A stretch of 64,000 nucleotides of DNA, taken from Rhynchopus sp. YZ270_cl-10 (taxonomy: Eukaryota > Euglenozoa > Diplonemea > Diplonemida > Diplonemidae). The DNA is taken from positions 372,001 through 436,000 of the forward strand of contig OZ037854.1 in assembly GCA_964035575.1 (NCBI GenBank), written 5' to 3'. Shown piece by piece: positions 31,320-42,038 of the stretch. The position numbers and the translations under genes were made by a program. Position 1 is the stretch's first letter. Each line of letters starts with the position of its first letter. The notes under the pieces were generated by a model. It did no database searches. It worked only from the letters and a program-made list of their open reading frames with translations, and was not told the DNA's origin.

Positions 31320-33908
31320 ATGGCGGAAGAGAGCACCACATACACGCTCCCAGCAGCAGACGCACCCGATGCATTGGAGGACAGTGACCTGCAGAGGGTT
31401 TGCCAGCCTCGTGCACCTCCGACCGCTGTGCACACCACAGCCGCCACCACACCAGACTCCACAGCTACAGACTCGTGGTCGCTTGCAGGAGAGGAGGGTA
31501 GTGTGCCATGGGGTGAAGATGTGCTGTTGCAGACACGAGGTGACCGGACCCACCACCGTCGCTCTGCGGTGCGCTTTGTGAACAGCACAACGGGGGTCGC
31601 CTTGAGCGTTCCGGTGCAAGGCTTCCGGGCGGAGACCACCTTCCTCACACAGATCCGCCGCCAGGTCCGGTATGAGTCCAGCTTCAAAAACTGCGTCGGG
31701 AGATTGGTCGAAATACTCACCGAAATCGAGAGGAAACCGACCGGGGTGCAGTACCACTGCGAGCCACATCTGACAGACAATTCCTCTCGGGTGCTGAGAG
31801 GGGTGAGAGGGCTGTTTCAGGAGATTGGCGGGGAGTTTCGTGGGGGGAGGGATTTTGATGTTGTGTTTTTCATCAATTCCGAGCCACTTGGGGTTGCACA
31901 CGTTGCGGCGACACGACGCCTTCTTGAGACAGAACTCTACTTCACACGCTTCCCCATTGAAGAAAGCATGCTCCCTTGGAGCGGCCACCACCTTGCCCCG
32001 ATGTTCCACAGCTATCTCCAGTATTACCATGGGGAGGGGCTTATCTCGCGGGCGGTGATGCTGCTGCGGAGGGAGCTGCGCAGTCGGAGCAACTCTGAGC
32101 TTGATCTCCTCAAATCTGCACAACGCGTATGGGAGATTAGCCTTGCCACCTACGCCTACGCAACCACAGCAGGCGACCGCACCGTTCCCGTGGACACTGC
32201 ATTAGGCATATTGGTAGAAGCCACCCAGGTCCTCTGCGAAGCCTGCCTCACAATGCCCGGAGACCTGAACATCGCTTCCGACGCCTTCGACGAAATGCTC
32301 TACTTCAATAAATCAGACATCCTAACAGAACCTAGTGGCCCCGCATTCTGGCGGCTCCTTGAATATTCAACGCGTGGTTCAACAAGAGAAGCGCAAGATC
32401 CATGCCAGGTTCTCAAAAAGGTGCCTTCTTCAGACCCAACGGTGTTGTTAAACACAGACAGCTGTTGTTGGTTGAACACCGTGTTGGTCTCGCTGTTCAG
32501 CGTGGAGGTGGTGAGAGATATGATTCTTGCCTCAACTGCAGAGTCAGCTCTGCTCACGGCATTGAAGGATCTGTTCGCTTATATGACCCCGGGGCAGACC
32601 CTCAGCCGCTTTGTGTACACAACGGCAGTAAAAGGTGAGATGCTTTCCGCAGTATCACGGTCCGCACAATACAATGCAGAAGGGTCTCTCTCAGACGCCT
32701 GCGAACTGCTTACAATTATTCCTTCAATTTTAGATGCTGAGATGGGTGCGGGGAGTAACGTCTTTGAAGCGCTGTTTCGTGTTGACGTGCAAACCTTTTC
32801 CCTCAGACCCGAAGACGAATCCTCCGAACCAAAGACATCTAGCGAATACCCCCTCTTCGTTAACGTCACCTCCGAAACGCCGCCTGCAGTATGCAATCTA
32901 TTCCGTCTTCATGATGGCAGCTGCCTGTACGATACGCTGCCTATGCTGTTGTTGCAATCTTTGGAGACAACGGGACATAGTCTGCAGGTTGTGACATCTG
33001 CTCCTCCGGTTTTATGTATTAATGTCAGAAGGAAGCAGTGGGATAAAGTGAAGGGACGGCCGTATCATTCTGAAAAATCGGTGGATATTCCGACTACTCT
33101 TGATTTAACCTTTTTGATGGGAGGTTCTGAAAGGATTCGGGCAAGACGAGAGCTTGCTGTAGCGGAGGCAGAATTGGCAGAAGTGGCGGTGTTTGACCCA
33201 AAGGAGCGCTTTGCGGTGGAGGCAACACAACAGGCATTGAACAACCTCCCTTCTACCCTCCGCAACACATCTTCAAACATAGATGAACTAAACACTGCAG
33301 TCACCGCACTCCGCTCTCAAATAGAAGCAATCTCCACAGTACGCACTCAAATCATCGACACAACCTGCGCAAAAATCCACTCCGCGCTCACAAACCTCCA
33401 AAACGCGGAACAAAAAGAACGCCCAGGATACACCCTCCAAGCATGTGTACTGTACACAGAATACTACCGCGGGCATTACTGGGCATATGTTAAGGGGAAG
33501 GAAGAAGGGGTGTGGCTTCGTTGTGATGACCGGCCTGAGGTGGGGGAAGATATCCCTGCGTATATGGAGTGTACGGAGGGGCAGATGTTGGAGGAGGCGA
33601 AAACTGCGGTGACCTGTTTGTTGTATTGCAAGGATGGGGAAGCGGGCTGTGGTGGTGGCCTCGGTCAGGAGGTGCAAAACCGTATTGCCAAAGGGAATTC
33701 GTGTATCGAACAGTTGCTTGCGCTCTGTGGTCTGCCGAACTTCCCATCCACAGCATACGGTAGTGAAGAGTACACATCCTCTGCACCTAGAATGGACTCT
33801 TCTGAAGGCCACTTCGAGTATGGAGCTTACAACGGTGCTCAAGGAATGGAACGAGGAGACACTGAGAGAACTGAAGACGCAATTCAAGCCAGCGATGAAT
33901 GGCCGTGA
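31320..33908 (+). CDS. Ubiquitin carboxyl-terminal hydrolase, USP25/28-like
   Basis: Cysteine protease that removes ubiquitin from proteins. 862 codons in one exon. The Cys box is NTDSCCWLNTVLVSLF (catalytic Cys about residue 383), in place of the usual GNTCWxN. The His box is YYRGHYWAYVKG (His about 719), followed by VWLRCDD, which supplies the third residue. PPVLCINVRRKQWDK and the lysine-rich segment before VDIPTTLDLTFL match the USP core. A helical insertion (about 600-690) between the two boxes resembles the coiled-coil insertion of USP25/28. The N-terminal 370 residues have no domain I recognise. The lost Gly-Asn before the Cys box is a divergence, but Cys, His and Asp are kept, so activity is likely. 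Confidence 0.85.
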   Translation: MAEESTTYTLPAADAPDALEDSDLQRVCQPRAPPTAVHTTAATTPDSTATDSWSLAGEEGSVPWGEDVLLQTRGDRTHHRRSAVRFVNSTTGVALSVPVQGFRAETTFLTQIRRQVRYESSFKNCVGRLVEILTEIERKPTGVQYHCEPHLTDNSSRVLRGVRGLFQEIGGEFRGGRDFDVVFFINSEPLGVAHVAATRRLLETELYFTRFPIEESMLPWSGHHLAPMFHSYLQYYHGEGLISRAVMLLRRELRSRSNSELDLLKSAQRVWEISLATYAYATTAGDRTVPVDTALGILVEATQVLCEACLTMPGDLNIASDAFDEMLYFNKSDILTEPSGPAFWRLLEYSTRGSTREAQDPCQVLKKVPSSDPTVLLNTDSCCWLNTVLVSLFSVEVVRDMILASTAESALLTALKDLFAYMTPGQTLSRFVYTTAVKGEMLSAVSRSAQYNAEGSLSDACELLTIIPSILDAEMGAGSNVFEALFRVDVQTFSLRPEDESSEPKTSSEYPLFVNVTSETPPAVCNLFRLHDGSCLYDTLPMLLLQSLETTGHSLQVVTSAPPVLCINVRRKQWDKVKGRPYHSEKSVDIPTTLDLTFLMGGSERIRARRELAVAEAELAEVAVFDPKERFAVEATQQALNNLPSTLRNTSSNIDELNTAVTALRSQIEAISTVRTQIIDTTCAKIHSALTNLQNAEQKERPGYTLQACVLYTEYYRGHYWAYVKGKEEGVWLRCDDRPEVGEDIPAYMECTEGQMLEEAKTAVTCLLYCKDGEAGCGGGLGQEVQNRIAKGNSCIEQLLALCGLPNFPSTAYGSEEYTSSAPRMDSSEGHFEYGAYNGAQGMERGDTERTEDAIQASDEWP

Positions 33909-34227
33909 GCTCGGTGGGGGGAAAAAAAGGGGGGGAATTCTATGGGGGAGTAATTAGCTGAGAATTTTTTTTTTAAACATCGGGGTGTTCAATTTTGTGC
34001 GCGAATCCGAGGATGAGGTGAAGAGAGAAAAAAAAATGCTCCCTTTTTTTGACCAATTTGAGAATAGAAAATGGTCGGGAAAAAGAAAGAAAACAAAACC
34101 AAAAAAATTCCACGCATTTTTGTGCCTTGAAGCTTCTATCCTATTTCAGTTGCACAAATGTAGGATTTTTTTTTTGTCTGCGTTTTTTTATAGGCGATAT
34201 CTTTGCCAACATTTTCCCGTCAAATGC

Positions 34228-34275
34228 TCGCCGATGAACGGTGAGGTGTTTTGCACTTTCAACTTCTCTTTTCTA
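34228..34275 (+). repeat. SINE-core module
   Basis: CTCGCCGATGAACGGTGAGG followed by TTTTGCACTTTCAACTTCTC. Near-identical to 61131-61170. Confidence 0.6.
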
Positions 34276-34530
34276 TTTTGATACTGTTTCCCTCCCCTTT
34301 ATTCCCACCTACACCCATTCCCTTACCCTTTGTTGTGTTCCAAAAGGATTTTTTTTTTAGCCTTACCAATTGAAACAACAGCTTGATTTCGAGTCCATAG
34401 TAAATCATCTGTTGTTTGTATTGGAAAGAAAAGGTCAGTTTTGAAGCGGCGCGGGGAAGAGGGCCTGCTACCTCTGCACCTTTTAGGTGTGTTTGTTGTA
34501 CCGTGTTTTTGAGGTGCATTTACATTACCT

Positions 34531-34595
34531 GGTGTGGCTGAAAGGGGATGCTATTTTGTGCTATTTTCTGCTATTTTGGGGTCGTCAGCCACACC
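34531..34595. repeat. Micro fold-back element, copy 2
   Basis: Same perfect 11-bp arms as 16389-16443, but with three TGCTATTTTB units inside. Flanked by ATTACC on both sides (one extra T on the left), a probable target duplication. Confidence 0.65.
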
Positions 34596-35222
34596 ATTAC
34601 CCCATTTTTTGTTTTGTTTATTTTTTTGTTTGATTTCATATACCTTCTATTCAGTAGAATAGATAGTATGAAACAATTGTTTGTTTTTTTATTATTTTTG
34701 TTGTCAACGAACACCCTCCCCCATCCCGTATGACCTTTCACCCCTCCAGAAATATCCTAGCCACATCTTCCATTTCAATGTGTTTTATCGCAGGCATATT
34801 TATCTGAAAACGGTTGATAATTTTTTTTTTAAATACTCTAAAACGTTTACAGTAGCGCATTTCCTTCTCGACAGGCATAAACCCCATTCAGTCCGTCACT
34901 TAAAACAACGTTTTTTTGCGGGTTTTGCGGGATTTAAAAAAAGCAACAAAATACACACAATCTGGGCAATGTTCCGCTCTTAGGAGCTAACCTATACACA
35001 ACTGCTTTCCACACACAGACAATAAGTATTCCAACGCCTTTGGGTGACATTGAGGATAGAATCAGTACCTCTTGGTGGGGTTCCTGTTTGGTACAAAGAG
35101 CTAGGGGAAAGGGAAAAAAAAACAGAAAAATGAGAAAGAACAGAAAGACGCGTGTGGGGAAGAGTGGGGGAGGGTCATGCCGTTTTTAGTTTATTTCTCC
35201 CCCCTTTTTTTTTCAGATATCA

Positions 35223-35261
35223 AGGTGATTAAGCACATTGAGGCTTAGGATCATCTTACAT
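35223..35261 (+). repeat. LINE-tail repeat
   Basis: AGGTGATTAAGCACATTGAG with GCTTAGGATCATCTTACA. Confidence 0.65.
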
Positions 35262-35407
35262 TTGTATTTTTTTCGTTGTGGTTTCTCTCAAGACAATCAT
35301 GATTTGGTCTCACCACATTTTTTCGGTCATTTTGTTTGATTTTTTTGTCACCGTGCTTTGAAAAAAAATATTGGACAGAAACTTTTCCTATCTTGTGTTT
35401 TCTTTAA

Positions 35408-35480
35408 GGACTGAGCACAGAGGGGTGTATCCTCTTATAAACTTGTCTTTCATAAGATGTGTGTGCACGAGAGTCACATT
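35408..35480 (+). repeat. Diverged tail module with GCACGAGAG block
   Basis: GGACTGAGCACAGAGGGG and CTCTTATAAACTTGTCTTTC, immediately followed by GATGTGTGTGCACGAGAGTC. The same pair of blocks occurs at 36950-37015. Confidence 0.55.
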
Positions 35481-36078
35481 CATTCTTACTTTGCTTTAGG
35501 TACACTGTCACAAAGCGGGCTGTTGTATTATAAGTCAACTTTATTTCGTTCTTTTTTTTTTTTCTTTTCTTTTTCAACGTTATCCCCTCCCCTCCCCACC
35601 TCCCCGCTTTTTTTGAAATTCACTTTTATGGGGGAAAAAAAGAAGGCAAGACTAGAATGCTTCCCCGAATCCAAAATAGAAAACCTGAGACTTCAGATTA
35701 GATATTCTTTGTCTAATCCCCCTTACTACTCTCTTCAAAAAGGGGCGGGGCTACAACTGAAAGGTCTTTGTCATTTTCTGGGAGAAAAAAAAAAACAAAT
35801 TAAAACAAAACAAACTAGCCCTTAGGTGGTATTATTGTACAAATGCCCGTTGTCGTTTTTATGTCCTTTTTTTCTTTTTTTTTTTTTGACAACCCAAACA
35901 ATTTTGCCTAACCTTACAAATAAAACAAAAACTTTGTACTCTCTCCCCTGCAGAAAACTCTACCAAACAAAAGTGAAAACAAAATAAAGCAAAACCTTTT
36001 TTCCCTTCTTTTTTTTGCAATATTCATTCGTTACCCCCATGCTCCTCTTCAAACACAAGACCGCGCCAAAATTCGACC

Positions 36079-36528
36079 TCATTCACAAAAACTAGGCCTC
36101 ATTGCATTCCGCCAACAAATGAAGCACGTCAGAGCGTCTGCTGCCGACACAAACGAATCCTCGGTTTGGGAGCTGTGGTGAGTGGTGTCGGGGTAGAGCA
36201 AAACTCGCCACTCCTCCGGGGTCGCTGGAACCGGCCTGTTGTACCCAGGGCAGGGCGCTAAGTCGTTCCAGATAGGCACGTTGCGCGGGCTCGGGAGGGC
36301 TAGTAGTGCGGATTGGGAGCCACTCTCCGATGCAGTGTCAGTGTCGGGGACCGAGGTAGCGCCGTGCAAGGGACTGCGCGTTGGGGCCTGTCGAGGAGGT
36401 CCGCAGAGTACGCACTGCCTTGTGATGCGACGTGCTGCTCTCTTGTCAGTAAGGGAGGGAGCTGCCTCAGTGGGAATTCGGGGAGGGTTGAGTTGGTGTT
36501 TGGATTGCCACTCTCCGTATGTGTCCAT
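36079..36528 (-). other. Open frame in GC-rich island, no recognised product
   Basis: A 149-codon minus-strand frame with CVLCGPP and CFICWRN motifs. A comparable frame exists on the opposite strand, as expected for GC-rich non-coding DNA, so coding status is doubtful. It may be the relic of an element. Confidence 0.2.
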
Positions 36529-36802
36529 GTGGGTTGCGTCTGCGACATATCGGCCTGTGAATCAGCGTGAGGCTGCTCGTGTTGAAGGGTGAGGGAGTAG
36601 TTTTTTTTTTGAATATACGAGAATCGTCATATAAAAATAAAACTCTGTTTTTAGATAGTGCTTGCCGAATTACTCCCCAGATTCATTCACTCAGGGACAC
36701 TAATTCGAGCGATCAACGAAAAAACTTTCTCTCTTTTTTTCCTTGTTTTCGTTTCTTTTTACTGAATATCTATCTAAAAAGGAAGAGTTTTATTTTTTGG
36801 TT

Positions 36803-36860
36803 CCAGCTATCCCTTACACCAAACCGCTAGGAGTTTTCGAGGCAATTAGAAAACTTTGCT
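36803..36860. repeat. Dispersed repeat pair member
   Basis: CAGCTATCCCTTACACCAAA and GAGTTTTCGAGGCAATTAGA match 24194-24250. Confidence 0.5.
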
Positions 36861-36949
36861 GGTGTAGGTACATCTCAGAAGCGTTTCTTTGATTCAGTTT
36901 TGTCCGAATTTGTACAAACTGATACTCTACGATTACGATTATTATCAAA

Positions 36950-37015
36950 GGAGCGACTGAACACAGGGCTTAACTTCATCTTATAAACTTTTTTTTGATG
37001 TGTGTACACGAGACA
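36950..37015 (+). repeat. Diverged tail module with GTACACGAGA block
   Basis: GCGACTGAACACAGGGCTTA, CATCTTATAAAC, then GATGTGTGTACACGAGACAC. Same arrangement as 35408-35480. Confidence 0.55.
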
Positions 37016-37219
37016 CAATTCAAATTTTCTTTTTGTCTCCAGTTTTATTTACAAAAAACCCCTTACAGACAACCCCCCCCCCTTTCTTGTGTTTCTAGCA
37101 CAAAAGGGCACACAAACACCGTTCTTTTAGGACCAGTTTTTCTTGGTCTCTCTCGCGGATTTTTCTTTCTTTTTTTTTTTTTTTTCTCCTCTTTTTTTTT
37201 CAGAGTTTCCTTTTACTTC

Positions 37220-40200
37220 ATGCCGAGTTCGTTTTCAGGTGGAGGGTACTATGGTGCAGCAATGGGCGGTGCCACGGCAGTTCCACCTTTCTGGACTGGC
37301 AAGGAAAGTGTAAAGGGTAAAGGCCAGAAGGGGCATTCAAGGGGACAGCATGCGTACGGTTGGCAGTACCAGCAGGACCAGGGATACCAACCACGTGGCG
37401 AGAAGGGGTGGAAGGGGGAGAAGGGAAAGGGGAAAGCGAATGAAATGCAGGCGGGGCACACCAGGTCTAAGGCCTACTACACGCAGCAGAGTCATAACCA
37501 TGGGTATGGTTACCCGCCACAGCATCATATGCAGCAGCAGCAGCATCACCATCACCACCACCACCATCACCAACAGCAGCAACCACAGCCACAACCTCAA
37601 CAGCAGCCACAACAACAGCAACAGCAACCACAACAACAACAACAACAGCAACCACAGAAACAGCCCAAAGCCCAACCCACACCGCAACCTGAAACTCCAG
37701 AGAAAACAGAAGAAACTCCAACCCCATCCCCCGCGGTGCGCAAGAAGAAAGCCCGTGGCCGTGTGACCACCATTGCCTCGGAAGACTGCGGTGTCATCCT
37801 TTGCAAGGTCCCGCCGAAATTCAACAAAAAGTCGCTGAGCAGCTGCTCCCAGAAGGTGAAGGAGTACAACCACGCGAACCACCCGTATTTGCAGTGCCTC
37901 TACGAAACGCTGCTGACGCACCCTCAGCGCGCGGAACAGAACTATTCGTCGTGTCTGATTCAGGTGATGTGCGACACGACCTATAAGGCGATCACCCCAC
38001 CTGCAGTGTTTCCTTGCAAGGAGCTCATGGATTTGCAGCACCCTGACCTTGTCACGATGGTGAAGAAGAGCCAGAGGGACACCGCATGGAACCAATGCTG
38101 GAAAGACTACTGTGCGTCGCACGCTCCGTCACGTAGACGCGACCCTGCTACACACGCAAACATCTTCATCAGAAGCGCGGTCACCTACTGTCTCAGAGAA
38201 ACAATGACACTCAGGGCAGGTGGACGGCCAGGTTTGGAGTTGGTCAAGAAGATATCAAAGGGGCGGACCATGCCTGGGTTGAAAATGCTGTATGAGAGTG
38301 AGGTGACTGCAGCAGAGCTGTGGTATGCGCAGGTTACCAACACAGAGGTGACCGATATTGTTGAAGTACAACCTGTTGTCATTCCAGAGAAACCTAGCCC
38401 GGTTCCTTCACCCAAAAAGGAGAAGGAGAAGGAAAAGGTTGAACACCCTAAAACACCGCCCGCAAAGCCAAAACAACAGACGAAACCGGTTCCACAACCG
38501 CTTCAAAAGCCGCAAAGCAGCTCCTCTGTTAATACCTTACCCCCTGCACCTACTCCTAATGCGAATGGAACGAAGCCGCCTCGTCCATTGAACGCCCCGT
38601 CTTCTACCATGCCGACACATCCTACTGCATTGATTCATTCAAAGCCACCGACGGATCGGGATGAAAGAGAAGGCCCACCGCCGGACCCGCATTCGAGAAC
38701 ACCCAGCTTGGATATTGATTGGAATATGCCGCCGCCGACAGTGGCGGGGATGATGCATCCTTCGTTCAGGAGGCCGCAGATCAACCATGCAAGGACCTGT
38801 AGTACCGACAGCATGCCTCCGTTGTTGAGTGGCAGCCCTCTCCCGCCTCCACCGCATATGCCGTTGGGTGCGCACAGCAGGACAACCTCGATGGATAGTG
38901 GGTTTGCAATGCCGCCGTATGCCCATTCGCCGAAGCATACGGTGAACCCTGCCGCAGTGCGTCGTGCGATGCATGCCCACCAGCGTACCCTCTCCTCAGA
39001 CAGCATCACCAACGCACTGCACGGCCGCACCACCTCCATGGAAATCCCCTCCCTCGCAAGCGAGCTCAGCACCGCGTCACCATCACCATGCCCCCCTTCC
39101 CCATTTGACCCTCATGGCTACGCAAACTACCCAGAACAGACCCCGATCTCTCCCCTTGGAGGTTATGACCAGGCAGGGTACCAACCCCCTTTGGAGCCGT
39201 ACTATGTGGATGCGAATACCTGGGGGATAACAATTGATGTGCGGCATGCGTCGAGACCTGCCGATGCGATTCTTCGTGATTTTCATAAGCATCAGGCCTC
39301 GTTTGATGGGGTGGCAATGCAGATGAGTGATAACGGTTGTTCTCTGTTCCTTTCCGCGCCGTTGAGTGGGTATGAATTGCTGCGGGAGGCGGGGCAGTTT
39401 GCGTTGTCGGAACCCCATCCTCCGGCGGCGTACCCTGCATACCCCCCTGCACCGCATATGCCGGCAGCGCATCTCCCCACAGCATCCCCTCCTCCGGCAG
39501 TGGGGGTAGAGGTGGACACGTTGCCTGATGTGCAAAAGGCAAGAGACTACCAGGACACCACCGAAGGGGTGGGTTGGATCCCCGAAATGGAGCCCTACTG
39601 TGGACAACGTGCCATCATCGTGCGGTACGATGAGGACGATCAGAGGTCCATGAAGTGCCGTCTGCAGTTCTACAATAGGCAGGAGTATACCTGGGCGTTG
39701 GCGGCGTGCCACCCGGTGCCGGTACCGCAGGTGCCTCATGAGCAGGGTGGTGGTGGTGGTGGTGGTGGGTATGCGCAAGGTGGTGGTGTCACGCAGGGCC
39801 AGGCAGTGAAGCTTGTGCACGCAGACAGTGATGAGGACGAAGGTGACGATGGGGACTCCTTCAACGGGGAGCGTACCCTGCCCTCGCAGCACCAGCCGCT
39901 GCCGTCGATCAGTGACGATGACGAGGACCATGCGGAGGTGGCGGTGCAGGAGGAGGTGTCACCGGAGGTATGCATCAGGCTGTGTACTAACCTTTCGGAA
40001 ATTGCCCGAAAAATGGAAATTGGATCCAAAAAAAACCTACAGGAAGTGTGTGAAAATCCCGGGCTGTGGGGAAATACGGAAAAATGGACAAATTTTTAGT
40101 GACTTTCACAAAATATGACTACGTGAACGAGGGTAATTTTCAGGTCTTTCAAATGAAATTGTGATATTTTTTAGCAAACACTAACGTACTGAAGAAGCCC

Positions 40201-41248
40201 TATCGGTGATGTAACCACAATAACGGCTGGGTTCCTGTTAGGGGTTGGGAGCGCAACGCGAACAAAATAACTGATTTTTCAACAGTCAATTACCATACCC
40301 CCTCTTCCCAGGTGCAAGCGGCAATGCCTCTCGTGGTCGCAGTCATCGTCGCAGTCTGCACTGCAGCTCGCGACGACAGCCTACCGGACCTGCCACGTCT
40401 CCTCGCACCTCGCCCAGAGAGCTGCCAAAAGTGCGGCGCCCGCAACACACTCGTTACCATGAAGCAGGTATGTGGCTGAAGTGAATTGAGCACATCATAT
40501 CATTTTGCGACCTCTTCTCAGATCTGAGAGAAAGTGTACCGTATTCGTACACATTATCGACTGTAAAAATGTTCGACCTTTTCAGGATTTTTCTGGAAGT
40601 TCGACCTTTTTTTACGGTCGATGATTTGTACGAATACGGAAATTCTTATTGTACATCATTGTGTACATCTTCTTTCTTTGTTGCATTTCTTAGTTGTTTG
40701 TAAACAATGCGGAAATGGCTGTCACATTCATTTCCTAATAACCTGGTCCTGTTGAAGAGGTCACGCTGGTGACGCTCTGGTTGCGGTGACGAAGGTACAC
40801 TGTCACTAGAGGGCTTTGTATTTCAACTCTACTTTTATTCTTATTCCTACTATAGGAGAAAATAGTATTACGGTATAAATCAAATCATCCCTCAAAACAG
40901 GAGGAATTTTTTGTGCAAATCAAACGAAACAACTTTACCTTGCCTGAGACTACTATTTTCCAATCTTCTTTTTCAACCCTCTTCCTACAGCGCAAAGGTG
41001 CACGCCTCAGGAGTTACCGCTTTGAGTGCAGTGAATGCGAAGCACAGCACCTGCAAGCCAAGGAGGACGGCACAACACGCCTTGTGACCTCTACTGAACA
41101 CCTGGCCACATCGAACAGCGTACGCAAGAAGGAGAAGTCCCTCAAAGACCAGGCCAAGCGGGCAGAGACCAAGCAGCAGGGTGACATCTCTGAGTGTTCT
41201 TCTGAGATGGATGGCGTGCCCTCGCCCGCTACTTCCCATGCAAAATGA
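37220..41248 (+). CDS. Gln/His-rich protein with split zinc ribbon, three exons
   Basis: Exons 37220-39967, 40312-40467 and 40991-41248, all phase 0 with GT-AG introns, give about 1053 residues. The start follows a TTTTTTTTCAG tract by 16 bases; the open frame continues upstream only through that T-rich tract. Residues 1-100 are Gly/Lys-rich, about 100-150 are poly-His/Gln, about 175-380 form a Cys-containing globular region, and 380-620 are Pro/Ser-rich. Five kinase-like HxRTxSx(D/E) motifs follow (for example HSRTTSMDS, HQRTLSSDS). The end of exon 2 encodes CQKCGARN and the start of exon 3 encodes FECSECEAQ, which together form a CxxC-CxxC zinc ribbon and so confirm the splice. The tail is Lys/Glu-rich. 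No family is recognised; an RNA-binding or regulatory phosphoprotein is inference. Confidence 0.75.
40064..40130. repeat. Intronic copy of the GTGGGGTCA repeat family
   Basis: CTGTGGGGAAATACGGAAAA with ATGGACAAATTTTTAGTGAC matches 22150-22190. It lies in intron 1 and would give a false C-terminus if the intron were read through. Confidence 0.6.
40539..40639. repeat. 101-bp fold-back element in an intron
   Basis: Two arms of about 31 bases, 28 of them complementary, start with CCGTATTCGTACA at 40539 and end with its complement at 40639. Inside, TTCGACCTTTT occurs twice. It is a MITE-like palindrome within intron 2 of the Gln/His-rich gene. No other copy was seen in the window. Confidence 0.65.
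40855..40900 (+). repeat. Short block shared with CFAP58 upstream region
   Basis: Matches 6756-6802 (GGAGAAAATAGTATTAC, ATCATCCCTCAAAACAG). Lies in intron 2. Confidence 0.5.
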
Positions 41249-41842
41249 TAGCAGGGAAGGGAAAGGGGATGGGGGTGAGGGAAAAGGGAGTGGGGGGTGT
41301 GATGAGGCTCGAGATTTTCCTCCCCCTTTTGATAAAAAGAAATTTCATGATTGCAAAGGCGTGGTTTTTTTTTAATCAGGCAGTTTTTTTTTTTTTTTTG
41401 GGGGGAATTCCTGTATGAGTCATTTTGATGTGTGTGTGGGGGGGTTTTTCTTTATGCATTTTTTTCTCTGTTTTAAGCTTTTTGTTGTTGTTCAGTAGTA
41501 GTGTGATTCTGTCCCCTGCCATTGCGATTGTTGATCCGTGTTTTTATTTATTTTTCTTTAAATTTTTCCAAAAAATATACAGCAACGCTGATAAAATAAA
41601 CGCACCGTTAAATCCCGAAGAACGTTCCCGCCCCCTCCCCCCCTTGCACGAAAGGGGGGGCCTGCTTATAAAATCGGGAAGTGAAAAAGCCAGCACCTAA
41701 TACACTTCAACGCAATCCCATCCTTACCCCCCATCCCCTGTTTGTTTTGAATTTTTTTTTGATTTTACTTTGCAACCCACGCAGTAAGGCAACCTAGAAG
41801 GAATTTTTTATGTCGATTAAACTTAGTTTTGGTTTTTTTTTT
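41249..41842. other. Spacer before the retroelement
   Basis: About 590 bases of homopolymer-rich sequence. No gene or named repeat seen. Confidence 0.45.
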
Positions 41843-42038
41843 GCTTACACGCAGTGTTATTAGAAACTGAACTTGATTAGCCAACGGTAAATTTGTCCTC
41901 ACGCCTTTTCCTTTTGAATCATTCCCCTCCCCCAATCAATTATCATGTGCGCCACCCAGGGTAAGAGCCTAAATGGCTTCCTAAAATGGCTGCGGTCAAC
42001 GAAAAATATTTTTCGACTACAGCTTCCAAAGCTACACT

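Larger units (their letters stand above)
33909..37219. other. Spacer with repeats and a GC-rich island
   Basis: No supported gene. It contains a SINE core (34228-34275), a micro-hairpin (34531-34595), a CTATTC...GAATAG palindrome block (34646-34675), LINE tails (35223, 35408, 36950), GTGTGCACGAGAG motifs (35457, 37000) and a GC-rich island (36090-36590) with overlapping short frames on both strands. The last 80 bases are an almost pure T tract ending TTTTTTTTCAG at 37203, 16 bases before the next ATG. Confidence 0.5.

Noticed and set aside
36995-37219. Upstream extension of the Gln/His-rich protein by 75 codons
   Set aside because: It is encoded by a repeat tail, a T tract (poly-Phe) and an acceptor-like TTTTTTTTCAG, so it is almost certainly untranslated.
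39968-40099. Read-through C-terminus of the Gln/His-rich protein
   Set aside because: It lies in a GT-AG intron and is derived from a dispersed repeat. Downstream exons restore a zinc ribbon instead.
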